Assembly (NCBI RefSeq): GCF_048564905.1
Contig: NW_027328871.1
Coordinates: 1,302,001 to 1,366,000 of the forward strand
Reading direction: 5' to 3'
Source: Vicugna pacos
Lineage: Eukaryota; Chordata; Mammalia; Artiodactyla; Camelidae
DNA: 64,000 nt
The notes beneath the pieces are model-generated. The model ran no database searches, was not told where the DNA came from, and was given only the letters and a program-made list of their open reading frames with translations. The first letter of the stretch is position 1, and each line of letters opens with the position of its first letter. The translations under genes and the position numbers were made by a program. Shown here piece after piece: positions 23,300 through 34,900 of the stretch.

Positions 23300-26200
23300 A
23301 ACACGTTTCCCACACAAATACAACAGGCAGAAGGCAGTGGCAAGACATATTCAAAGTCCAGAATGAAAGAAATATGTTATCTAAGATAATATATCAAGCA
23401 AGGCTACCCATTAGAATAGAAGGAGAGATAAATGATCTCCACACAAGCAAATACTAAAAGTATTTAGCAACAGAAAAAGAAATAATGAAGCATCAACCCT
23501 AAAAATAAAGAAGCAGGATGCTATAGAAAAGAGAAAAGCATAATTAGAAAGGCAATAGCTAAAATGACTTAAAACATTATAAACATGATGTTGTAAAACA
23601 GGACATCAAAATATTTAAGTGTCAGAACATGAAACAGGACAAAACAGAGTATTTTATTCTTGTTTCTATTCTCTGTATTATGCGTTTGACTTTGTATTCA
23701 TTTCAGTTAATATAAACAGATATAGTAATGGGTCAATATAAATACAAAACTGGGTAACCATATGTCAAAATCTAATAATGAGGTCACAAAACCAGAAAAA
23801 AACCAAGATAATAAAAGAAAACTTATAAAGCCACTAATAGATAAAGAAATGATCATAAAGGAAATACCAAATTAATTGGAAAATGAAGTTCAAAATGGAA
23901 ATAAACACCAGTTTATCAATAATTGGTTCAAATGTTAATGGAATTAGTGCTTCAATCAAAAGATTTATATTGTCAGATGGGATAATATAACAAGACCCTA
24001 CATTATGAAGCATACAAGAGCCCCGATTTAGAAAGAGTAACGCACATCAATTCAAAGTAAGAAGATGAAAAAATATATTCCATGCAAATGCACAAGACAA
24101 GAAAGCAGGACTAGCAGTACTGACTTCACACAAAATAGACTTTACAAGAAAGGCCATAGTGAAAGATAAACAAGGACATGATATAATGATTAAAGGAGCA
24201 ATACAAAATGAGTATATTATACTCATTAATATATATGCCCTCAATATAGGAGCAACTAAATACATAAAGCAATTATTAATAGATAAAAAGGAGAAATCAA
24301 TGGGAGCACAATCACAGTAGGAGAATTAAAATCCCCATTACCATTACTAGACTGGTCTTTCAAACAGAAAATTATTAAGGCAACAAAGATGCTAAAAGTT
24401 ATGATAAAATAATTGTATTTGGTTGATATTTCCATAACACTACTTCTCTCCAAAACAGAATATACATTATTTTCCAGTGCACATGGAACATTTTCTAGGA
24501 AAGTTTATGTACTGAGGTACAGAAGAAGCCTCAACAAATTTAAGAAGATAAAAATTAGCATTTTATCAAAAAAAAAAGCATCTTTTCTGAGTATAATACC
24601 AAGAAACTACAAATCAATCACAGAAATACAGGGAGAAAAAATGACAGCATATAAATTAAAAAACATGGTTCTATAACAAGTGGGGGAGGTGATGAATTAA
24701 AAGAAGAAATAAAAAATATCTTGAGAAATATGACACAACACTAAACAAAGTCTATGGAATACAATTAAAGCAGGCTTAAGTGGGAAGTTCATAGTGACAA
24801 GGTCCACCTAAATGTCGAAGAGAAATTTCAAATAACCAATCTAGCATTCTATGTTAACTAATCATGAAGAGAAGAGCAAACAATACCAAAAGTCAGCAGA
24901 AAGTGGGAAAATAAAGATCAAGGGAGAAAGAATTGAAATAAAGATTAAAAAATAGAAAAAATCAATCAAACTGTTTTTTGAAATAGTCAACAATACTGAC
25001 AAAACTCAGGACAGGCTCACCAATAAGAAAAGATAGAGAACACATGTAGCATAAGAAATGAAAATGGGGAAACTACAAAGAGTACATCAAATTTGCAAAA
25101 TATCATAAGAGAATACCATGAGCAACTGCATGGAAACAAACTGGATAACCTAGAAGAAATGGAGAAGTTTCTGGAAACATTCATCCCACCATTATTGCAT
25201 CAAGAAGAAATTGACCATTTGAACAGACAGATCACCAGAAATGGAAGAGAATTATCAATAAAATAAAAAATATCTGCAAAGAAAAATTCAGGCCCAAATA
25301 GCTTCACTGGGGAATTTGACCAAACATACAAAGGAAAATCCATACTAGTCCTCCTCAAACACTTCCAAAAGATTGATAAGTAGAGAGTACTCCAAAACTC
25401 ACACCATAAGGCCAACATCAACCTGATAACAAAACGAGACAAAGACACTACCTAAAAAGAAAATTGTAGGCCAATATCATTGATAAACATAGATGTAAAA
25501 GTCCTTAAGAAATTATTAACAAACAGAATCCAACAGCAGTTAAAAAAAGATCATACAGCATTATCAAGTTAGGTTCATCCCAAGAACACAAGGATGGTGT
25601 AATGTATGCAAATTAATCAATCAATTGTGATACACCTTATCAAATAAAGAGAGGACACAAAACCACATGATAATCTAAGTAGATGCAGAAAAAACATTTG
25701 ATAACATTTAAAACCTATCTTCAAAAAATGTTCTTATCACAGTGGGTACAGAGGGACCAAATCTCAACATAATAATAGCTATTTATGACAAATATATAGC
25801 CAGCAAAATACTCAATGGTGAAAAACTGAAACCCTTCTCACAAAAACCTGAGACAAGACAAGGTTGCCCATTCTCACAATTTCATACAATATCGTTTGGA
25901 AGTCCTAGCCACAATGATCAGGCAAGAAAATTTGATTTCCTATCAAATTATGCAAAACATTTCTTTTTAGGACTGAAACAATTGATACTAAGATTTACAT
26001 AGAATCATAAAAAATCCATAGTTTCCAAAGAAATATTGAAGTAAAAGAAAGAGGCTGGAGGAATACCCCATCAGGTCTCCAAACCCTATTGCAGAGCTAC
26101 AGTAATGAAAATGACATGATATTGGTACAGAAAAAGGCATATGGACAAATGGAAGAAAATAGAGAGCCTTGGAATAAATCTACAGGCCTATGTTCAATTT

Positions 26201-27616
26201 ATTTTTGACAGCGTAGCCAAGAATATGACAGAGAAAAGACCATTTCTTCACCAACTGGTGGCAAAACTGGATAGCAGCATGCAGAGCAATGGAGTTAGAA
26301 CACTCCTTCAATCCTTACACAAGAATAAACTCAAAATAGCTTGAAGACTTAAATATAAGCAAGACACAGTAAATCTCCTAGAATAAAACATAGGCAAAAC
26401 ACTCTGAGATAAATCTCAGCAATGATCTCCTAGAATAAACTACCCAGGGAAGGGATGTAAGAGCAAAATTAATAAATGGGACCTAATAAAACTTATAAGC
26501 TTTTGCACAGCAAAGGGAACCATAAACATAGCAAAATGACAACCTGCAGGTTTAAACAAAATATTTAGAAGTGATGCAACTGACAAAGGCTAAATTTCCA
26601 AAATATAAAGACTTCATACAACCTAATAATAATAAAAAAAACAAGAAACCCAATCTGAAATTGTGCAGAAGCCGTAAACAAGCAATTCTCCAATAGAGAC
26701 ATTCAAATGCCACACAGATATATGAAAAAAAATTGCTCGCTATCATTATCAGAGAAGGGCAATTCAAAACTATAATGATGTATCACTTCCCAGTAGTCAC
26801 AATGGTCATCATACAAAATTCCACAAACAATAAATGCTGGGAAGCTGTGGAGAAAGGAAACCATCCTGTACTGCTGGTAGGAATGTAGTTTGGTGCAGTC
26901 ATTTTGGAAACCAGGATGGATTTTCCTCTAATGGATAAAAATAAATTTAACATATGATCCAGCAATTCCACTTCTGGGTATATATCAAAGGGAACCCTAT
27001 TTCAAGAAGACACCTGCACCCCATTGTCTTTAGCAGTGCTTTATACAGCTGCCACAACATGGAAGCAACCTAATTGTCCAACAAAAGATGACAGTATACA
27101 GAAGTTATGCCATATTTACACAATGGAATAATATTCTGCAATAAAAAATGATAAAACAATTACAACTGTAGCAAAATAGATTTCTCCAAAAAGTGTCATT
27201 CTAATTGAAGTAAGCCAGAAAAAGAAAGAAATATAATACATGGCATTACATATGAAGAAGCTTAAAATAATATTTGGATAAGAACACTATGATTTCATCT
27301 ACAAAACTGAAATACACTCGCAGATCTACTAAACAATTTTATGAAAACTATGGAAAGGGGCTGCGAGAGGATATATTTGGGAGCTGTATATTTATAAATG
27401 TTATCCACTATATATAAAAATAGAAGTTTTCAAAATTTTTTTGTATGACACAGAGCAGCATGTTAAATATTGTGAAGTAGAGTTTTATAGGCACAGAAAT
27501 ATATGCATGTATGGGGACACTATGCTATACATAACAGATTGAAACATTGTAAATGGGATATTTCAATGATAAATAAATGAATAAATATGTAAATAAATAA
27601 ATAAATAAATAAATAA
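23300..27616 (+). mobile_element. L1, ORF1 end through 3' end, plus strand, internally deleted
   Basis: The order of segments follows L1: ORF1/ORF2 junction (23,300-23,960), endonuclease (24,050-24,700), linker and reverse transcriptase (25,100-25,930), C-terminal region (26,140-26,900) and 3' UTR ending in an AAAT tail at 27,569-27,615. Positions 25,742-26,002 encode LNGEKLKPFSQKPETRQGCP of the RT domain. Compared with 57,620-62,943 in copy B, about 405 bp of ORF2 is missing at about 25,930, exactly spanning the place where copy B holds a solo LTR. All frames are broken. Confidence 0.88.
27569..27615 (+). repeat. (AAAT)n tail of L1
   Basis: Tandem aaat units form the 3' tail of the preceding plus-strand L1. 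The equivalent in copy B is 62,890-62,943, with more interruptions. Confidence 0.93.
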
Positions 27617-28502
27617 TATTTAATAATAAAAGAAATACAAAGATTCACAATACTTAACTTTATAGATCAAGAATCTAGGAGAAAACTGAAAGAATAAAGA
27701 AGAAAATTGAATCAATGAGAGTAAGGCAAATAACAAGAGAAACAATTGAAAAGATAAAAAACATACGAAAGTCTTTTTCTTTTAAACATAAAGTAGACAA
27801 ACGTTTAGGTTGGATAAGAAAATAAAAACTCAAATAAATTCAGAAACAATAGAGAAGATATTACCACTGATGTTGTAGAGATGCATAGCATCATAAGAAA
27901 TTAACACTAGCCAGCAATTTGAATGACCTAGAACAAAAGACAAATTCCCAGAAACATATCTCTTCCAATACTGAATGAAGAAGTAATTAGAAAGTTAAAT
28001 AGGGCAAAATTGTGTATGAGTAAATCAGTAATTCAAACCTCCCAAACCAGAAAAAATTTACAAGATTACTTTGCCTGTGTATTCTGTCATACATTTGAAG
28101 ACAATTTTTCACCAATTCTTCCAAAAATCTTCCAAGAATTTGAAGGGGTGAAAGATTCCATACGTGTTTTATGATGCCAGCTTTATTTGCATAACAATGC
28201 TAGAAAGGACATTAGATGCAAAATATGGAATATTATCCCTGATGAGCATATGTGCCAAAATTCTCAGCAAAACACAAGCAAAATGAATTCAACAACACAT
28301 TTAATGTATCATACACATACATGAGTAAAGGGATTTATTCCTGGGTTTAAGGATACTTCAAAATATTCAGATCAATAAAGGTGACATGCCACACTAATAG
28401 AATGAGAAATTAAACTCACATAATCATTTCAATAGGTGCAAAAAGAGCATAGTATTTAATGCAACATCCTTTTAAGATACTCCCAACAAATTAAATTAAC
28501 CC
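27617..28502 (+). mobile_element. L1 ORF2 fragment, plus strand
   Basis: A further plus-strand L1 piece immediately after the AAAT tail. It includes the segment upstream of the RT core; the copy B equivalent encodes FCHTFVDNFSPILPQNFQEF. It stops at an LTR insertion at 28,503, and a short stretch beyond the LTR (28,947-29,010) may be the continuation. The paralogue is 62,944-63,821. Confidence 0.8.
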
Positions 28503-28946
28503 TGTCAGGGGCACGATATATTATACACACAAACACTGTGTGGAGAGAAGCGGAGCAGTTTTCTTTTTAATGATTTTTAGAAAAAGGGTTTATATAGGAT
28601 ATACACAATGCCTCACATATCATCTAAATTTTAAGAATGTTAATAATCTTAAGCTATATATGTCACCATACTCCTGCAGTAGGCACAGGATGTTAAATGA
28701 TCAAGGATTGTTTTAAAGTTCACCACGGATCTTCATTAAGTAGGCCATCTCTTATCCAGCCGGCTGTGCCTGTCTTAGGTTGTCCTCCTCTGGGGATCTT
28801 ACCCAGCATAGGTTCTCCAGCCATCCATACTGGATGCAATGATCAGGCCATTTCTTATCCAGCCTGGATATGTGACATTCCTCACAAATTGATTATCAGT
28901 TCAGCCCATGGGCTTATTCTCTAGAGGCTTCAGACAGGAGCCTACA
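28503..28946 (-). mobile_element. Solo LTR of an endogenous retrovirus, minus strand
   Basis: A 444-bp block that, on the minus strand, begins TGTAGGCTCCTG and ends CCCCTGACA. It has a TATA-like box (28,587-28,596 on the plus strand) set the expected distance from the end. The flanks aaccc and aactc may be a 5-bp target duplication with one difference. No internal viral genes lie beside it, so it is a solo LTR fossil. The family is not certain; a class II (ERVK-like) or ERV3-like LTR is possible. The same LTR sits at the same place in copy B (from 63,822), so insertion predates the segmental duplication. Confidence 0.7.
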
Positions 28947-29010
28947 AACTCAATATCCCTTGATAGAAAAATGGATGAATAAATTTTATGTATATATGCA
29001 ATGGAAACAA
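28947..29010 (+). mobile_element. Short probable L1 3' fragment beyond the LTR
   Basis: The sequence resembles the L1 ORF2/3' segment with gatagaaaaatggatgaata and atatatgcaatgga. It may be part of the element cut by the LTR. It is too short for a firm call. Confidence 0.45.
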
Positions 29011-29555
29011 TACTTTGCATTCCTATCAACATTGTCCACAGTGATCTTTTTCTCCTCAATCTCACCAACATATATTAATTTTTTTTTTGATGACAACCTT
29101 CTGACAATTGTGAGGTCTTGTTTCATTTTTGGGTTATGACTTTCCTAATAATTTATAACTCTGAACATATTTTCATGTGTCATTTAGCCAACTGTATGTT
29201 TTCTACAGTTAATTGATTCAGATCTATCTATTCAGTTCCTACGGACATTTTTTTAATTGGATTGTTTGGTCGTTTTTGTTGTTGTTTTGGGGTAAGAGTT
29301 TGCCATATATTTGGATATTGACACTTAATTGGAAAATATCATATTCAAATATATTCTCCCAATGTGTTGGTTGACTTTTCATTTTATTAATCATTTCTTC
29401 TGAAGTGTATATCTGTTTAGAATGATACAATCATATTTTGTTAGTTTTGCTTCTGCTTCCTTTGCCAGAGGAGACATATGTAGAATCAATTTAAGTCCAA
29501 TGTCAGAGTGTACTTCTTATGTTTTACCCTAGGATTCTTTGTTTTCAGGGTTTAT
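29011..29555 (-). mobile_element. L1 3' region fragment, minus strand
   Basis: The plus strand reads as the reverse complement of late L1 ORF2/3' UTR (tttgcattcctatcaacattg, then the segment around ggttgacttttcattttatt). A minus-strand frame at 29,430-29,239 is a remnant. It ends where a second copy of the same L1 region starts near 29,556, so two L1 pieces overlap in content here. No paralogue is visible because copy B runs off the window. Confidence 0.7.
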
Positions 29556-31985
29556 GTTTTATATCCCCAGGAGTGGAATTGCTGGGTCATATGATAGGTT
29601 TATTTTAATTATTTAAAGAAACTTCCATACTATTTCCAAAGTTGTTGCACCAATATTCATTCCCACCAACAGCGTTGGAGAGTCCCTTTTTCTCCACAAC
29701 TTCCCCAGTCTTTATTATTTGTAGACATTTTGATGATGGCCCTTCTCACTAGTGTGAGGTAAAACATTATTTTATTTTTGTCTTGCATTTGTATAATGAT
29801 TAGCTTTGTGAGCATGTTTTTATGTCTCTGATTTTCATCTGTGTGCCTTCTTTAGAAAATTGTGTTCTGCTCATTTTCTGGCTGAGTTGTATGTAGATTT
29901 TTGAAATGGAGTTGTATGAACGATTTGTGTATTTTAGAAATCACACTTTTGTTGATTGCATTGTTTCCTAATGTTTTCTCTCATTTGGAATTTCATCTCT
30001 TCATATTGTTTATTTTGCTGTGTAGAAGGTTTTAAGTTTAATTAGGACCTATTTGTTTATTTTGCTTTTATACTTTTCAGCTTGGGTGATTGACATAAGA
30101 AAATTTCGCTACAATTTATGTCTTGTTTTGCCTATGTTAGATTCCAGGGGTTTTATTGTGTCATGTATTAGATTCAGATATTTAAAACATTTTAAGTTTA
30201 TTTTTGTACAGTGTGAGGGAGTGTTCTAATTTCATTTATTTACATGTAGCTGTCTAGCTTTCTCAACATCACTTGCTGAAGAGTGTCTTTTAGGCATTGT
30301 ATATTTTTGTTTCCTTTGTCATAGTTTAGTTGTGTTCTGTTCCAGTGATATAGATATTTGTTCTTTTTCCATTATTGTGCTGTTTTGATTACTGTTTTTG
30401 TAATATAGTCTGAAATCTGGGGGGGATATGTGTTATGACCCCAACTTTGTTCTTTTTCCTCATTGTTTCTTTTGCAGTTCTGGTACTTTTGCAGTTCCAT
30501 AAAAATCTTAAGATTGTTTTAATTTCTGTGCAAAATATCATGTATATCGATCTGAATCACTTTATATCTGTGGACATCTTTTGTAGTATGTATATTTTAA
30601 CAATATTAATTCCTCTAAACTAAGACCTTGAGATTTCTTTCCATTTCTTTGCATCATCTTCAAATTTATTTATCAGTGTCCTATAGATTTTATTATCTTG
30701 GTTTTTTCATAGATTTTTCATTTTTTGATCTAATTTCATATGGATTTTTAAAATTATGGAGTATTTCATTGTTAGTGTAAAGAAATGTGACTGTTTTGGT
30801 ATATTAATCATGAATCATGCTACTTTGCTAAATGTCTCTATTAGTTTTAGTTGTTTTGGTGTGGAGAATCTTTAGGGTTCTCTATATAGATTATCATGTC
30901 ATCTAAATTGATAACAGTTTCACTTCATTCAATCCAACTTGAATAAATTTTGTCTTCTCCAATTGCTGTTGCTAGTTTCTTCCCATACTGTGTTTAATAG
31001 AAATGGTGGGAGTGGGCATTCCTTTCTTATTCCTTAATTTGCTTTTCAGTTATTCACTTTTGCATATTATGTTGTCTGTGTGTCTGTTATTAATGACTTT
31101 ATTTATGTTGAGATATACTTCCTGAATCCTACTTTGGTAAGAGTTTTCTGTTGTTGTTGTATTTTCTGATTTTTTTGTTGTTGTTGTTGTTGGTGTTGTT
31201 GCTGCTATTTTAATGAATAAAAGATGAAGTTTGTGAAATGTTTTTTATCAATTTATTGTGATGACCACGTCATTTTCCCTTTTTCTTTTGTTAATGTGAT
31301 GTATCAAACTGATTGATTTCATGTATGTTCCACCTCTCTTATGACCCTGCAATGAAGTAAAGTTTATCATGATGTATAATTCATTTTATGTATTGCTGGA
31401 TTTAGTTTGCTAATAATATTTTTAAGAATTTTTGAATCTATATCAATCAAAGATATTGGCTTGAAATTCTCTTTGCCTGTACTTTGTTTGTTGGCTCTGC
31501 TATCAGGGTGATGAATGCTTCACAGAATTAATATGTGAGTGTCCTACATCTTCACTATTTTTGAATGTTTAGAAGAGTATAAGTCCTGCTTTGTATATTT
31601 TCCACTGGAGATGTTTAAATCTGCACTTCTACTTAACGATTTTTTAATGCAGATTCTTTCTTTGTTCTATTAATGAATTTGTTCAAATTATTTGTTTCTC
31701 CTTATCTCTGTCTCTTTCTACACATATGTCTATTTCTTCTGAGTTGTCCAGTTTATTGGCATGTAAGAGTTGACAAAATGATCGCTTTTTTGTATCTCTG
31801 AGGGAACAATTGTTATTTCTCCACATTTATTTTTGACTTTTTTTCTTTGAAGCATGTCTCTTTTCTTCATGATGCACCTGGCTAGAAGTCTTTTGATTCT
31901 GCATATCTTAAGAAGAAACCAAAAACAAAATCTATGATTTTACTGCTCTTTGGCATAGTTGTTTTTCTCTCTAATTTATATTTAC
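29556..31985 (-). mobile_element. L1 ORF2 portion, minus strand
   Basis: Long reverse-complement match in style to L1 ORF2 from its C-terminus back into the reverse transcriptase. Recognisable plus-strand phrases are ccaggagtggaattgctggg, attcccaccaacagcgttgg, ggtgatgaatgcttcacaga and tgaatttgttcaaattattt. It contains a TTG-rich simple repeat near 31,150-31,205. It ends at the T-rich start of another minus-strand L1 (31,986). Frames are broken throughout. Confidence 0.85.
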
Positions 31986-34900
31986 ACCTGTAATATTTAG
32001 GGTCATTTTTTTTTAACTTTTTTTTAATTTTTAATCATTTTAAATAGTTGTCTCCAAATTCCATTTTAGAACACAATTTTTTAATTACAATGAATATTTG
32101 CTGTCCCATTTTTCCCCGTGAGCAGCCTTAAGAAGTTTTATATATTTCCCTGTGCTATACAGTACAATCCTGTTTATCTATTTTACAATTTTAACATCCC
32201 AGCATATCTATTTCCACACCCCACTGACTTGGCAATCAAAACTTTGTATTCTCTGCCTGCGAGTCTATTTCTGTTTTGTATTTCTGCATTTTTTGTTTGG
32301 TTTGAAATTGTTTTTAGATTCCACACATGAGCCTTCTCATATGGTATTTTTCTTTCTCTTTCTGGCTTACTTCACTTAGACTGATTTTCTTCAGGAGCAT
32401 CCATGTTGCTGAAAATGGCCTTATGTTGTCAGTTTATAAGTCTGACTACTATTCCATAGTATAAATATACCATCTCTTCTTTATCTAGTCAACTGTCAAT
32501 GGACATTTAGGCTGTTTCCATGTCTTGGCTATTGTAAATAGTGCTGGCTATGAACATTGATGTGCAGGTGTCATCCTGAAGTAGGGTTCCACCTGGATTT
32601 ATGCCCAGGAGCAGGATTCTTGGGTTATATGCTAAGTCTATTCCTTGGCTTTTGAGGAATCTCTATCCTGTTTTCCAAAGGGGCTGCAACAAACTGCATT
32701 GCCACCAGCACTGAATGATGGTTCCCTTTATTCCGTAGCCTCTCCAGCATTTGTTATTTGTGGATGTTTAAATGATGGCCATTCTGACTGGTGTGAGGTG
32801 ATACCTCATTGCAGTTTTGATTTGCATTTCTCTGATAATAAGTGTTATTGAGCATTTTCTGATGTGCCTTTTGATCATTTGTATGTCCTACATGGAGAAT
32901 TGCTTGTTTATGTCTTCTGCCCAATTTTGGATTGGGTTGTTTATTTTTTCTTATTCAGTTGGATGAGCTGCTTATATACTCTGGAGATCAAGTCTTTGTT
33001 GGTTTCATTTGCAATTATTTTTTCCCATTCCGTTGTCTGTCTTTTTGTTTTACTTCCGGTTTCTTTACTGTTCAGAAGCTTTTAGGTTTCATTAGGTCTC
33101 ATTTGTTTTTTCTTGCTTTTATTTCTTCTACGAGAAAATTTTCGAGACTTATGTCAGATAATGTTTTACCTATATTTTCCTCTTGGTGGTTTAGTGTATC
33201 TTGTCTTATGTTTAAGTCTTTGATCCATTCTGAGTTTATTTTTGTGTATGGTGTTCTAGCTTCATTGGGAGTGTTCTAGCTTCATTGAATTTCATGCTGC
33301 TTTCCAGTTTTCCAAACACCAGTCGCTGAAGTGTCTATCCCTTTTCTATTGTAATTTCTTGCCTCCTTTGTCTAAGATTGATTGACTAAACGTTTTTGGG
33401 TTCATTTCTAGGCACTCTATACTGTGCCATTGGCCTATATGTATGTTTATCTACCAATACAGTGCTGTCATGTTGACTGTAGATCTATAGTATTATCTGA
33501 ATCATTAGCGTTAAGAAATGCCACCTGATATTTATATGTTAATCTTGTAACCTGCTACCTTGCTGACTTCTTTAATCAGCTGTAGTAAATTCATTCTGAA
33601 TCTTGAAGGGTTTTCTATAAATAGTAACTTATTATCTGCATATAGTTTGACTTTTATCTCTTCTTTCCAATTTGCATCCCTTTTACTTCTCTCTCTTATT
33701 TGATTGCTGTGGCTAGGACTTCCAAGACTATCTTGAGTAGGAGTCATGATGGTGTGCATCCTTTTCCTGTCCCAGATTTTAGCAGGAAGAATTTGACTTT
33801 CTCACCTTTGAGTACTATGCTGGCTGTAGGTTTGTTATCTATAGCTTTCATGATGGTGAGATATATTCCCTCTATGAACACTTTGGTGAAAGTTTTTATC
33901 ATACGTGGGTGTTGAATTTTATCAAATGCTTTCCATGCATCTATTCAGATGATCATGTGGTTTTGGTCCTTTCTCTTGTTGATGTGCTGTATTACATTGA
34001 TTGATTTGCATAAGTTGAACCACCACTGTGTCCCTGGCATAATCCCCACTTGGTCATGATATATAATCTTTTTTTCTGTGTTGTTGCATTCTATTTGCTA
34101 CTATTTTGGTGAGGATTATGGTGTCTGTTTTCATCAGTGATTGTGGCCAATAATCCTCTTTTTTGGTAGTGTCTTTGCCTGGTTGTGGTTTCAGGGTGGT
34201 TGTGGTTTCATAGAATTTCTTTGGGAGAGTTCCTTTGTTTTCAATCTTCTGGAAGAGTTTGAGAAGGACTAGTATGAGTTCTTCTATGATTGTTTGGTAG
34301 AATTCCTCAGCTTATCCATCCAGTCCTGGACTGTTATTTGTATGGAGGTTTTATATTGCTATATTGATTTCATTTCTAGTGCTGTTTGTTCAAAGGGTCA
34401 GTTTCATGTTGATTCATTGTTGGTGGACAGTATGTCCAGAAACTTGTCCATCTCTTCTAGCTTATAAAATTTGGTTCCATATAGTGTTCATAATATTCTC
34501 GTATGATATTCTGTTTTTATGGGTTTTTTTTGTTGTAATTTCTCCATTCTCCTTTCTTATTTTGCTAATTTGTGCTCTCTCTCTTTTCTTCTTTTTGAGT
34601 TTGGCCAGAGGATTGTCGAATTAACTTACTTTTTGGACATAGCAGCTTTCGGTTTGGTTGACTTTTTTCCTATGGTCTTTTTAATCTCTTTTTTTTTATT
34701 TCCTCCCCAATATTGATGGTTTCTTCCTTCCGCTGCCTTTTGGTTTATTTGGTCTTGTTTTTCTACTTCATTCTGCTGGTGGGTTAAATTGTTTATTTTT
34801 GTTTGTTCTTCTTTTTTGAGGAATGCCTGTATCGCTATAAACTCCCCTCTCAGCACTGCTTTTGTTGTGTCCCATAAATTTTGTGTGGTTTTTCTTTCAT

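Larger units (their letters stand above)
1..28681 (+). repeat. Tandem segmental duplication, copy A (left end off the window)
   Basis: This stretch aligns collinearly, in the same orientation, with 34,317-64,000. Offsets read at anchors are 34,316 (left edge), about 34,340 (5' end of the large L1), about 34,370 (GATA and TG microsatellites), 34,304 (HSFY start codon) and 35,319 (the LTR at 28,503). The 1-kb jump in offset comes from extra sequence in copy B between about 60,220 and 61,238. Hand-counted mismatch in several 100-175 bp samples is about 7-11%. The repeat may continue to the left of the window, so the true unit edge is not seen. Confidence 0.95.
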
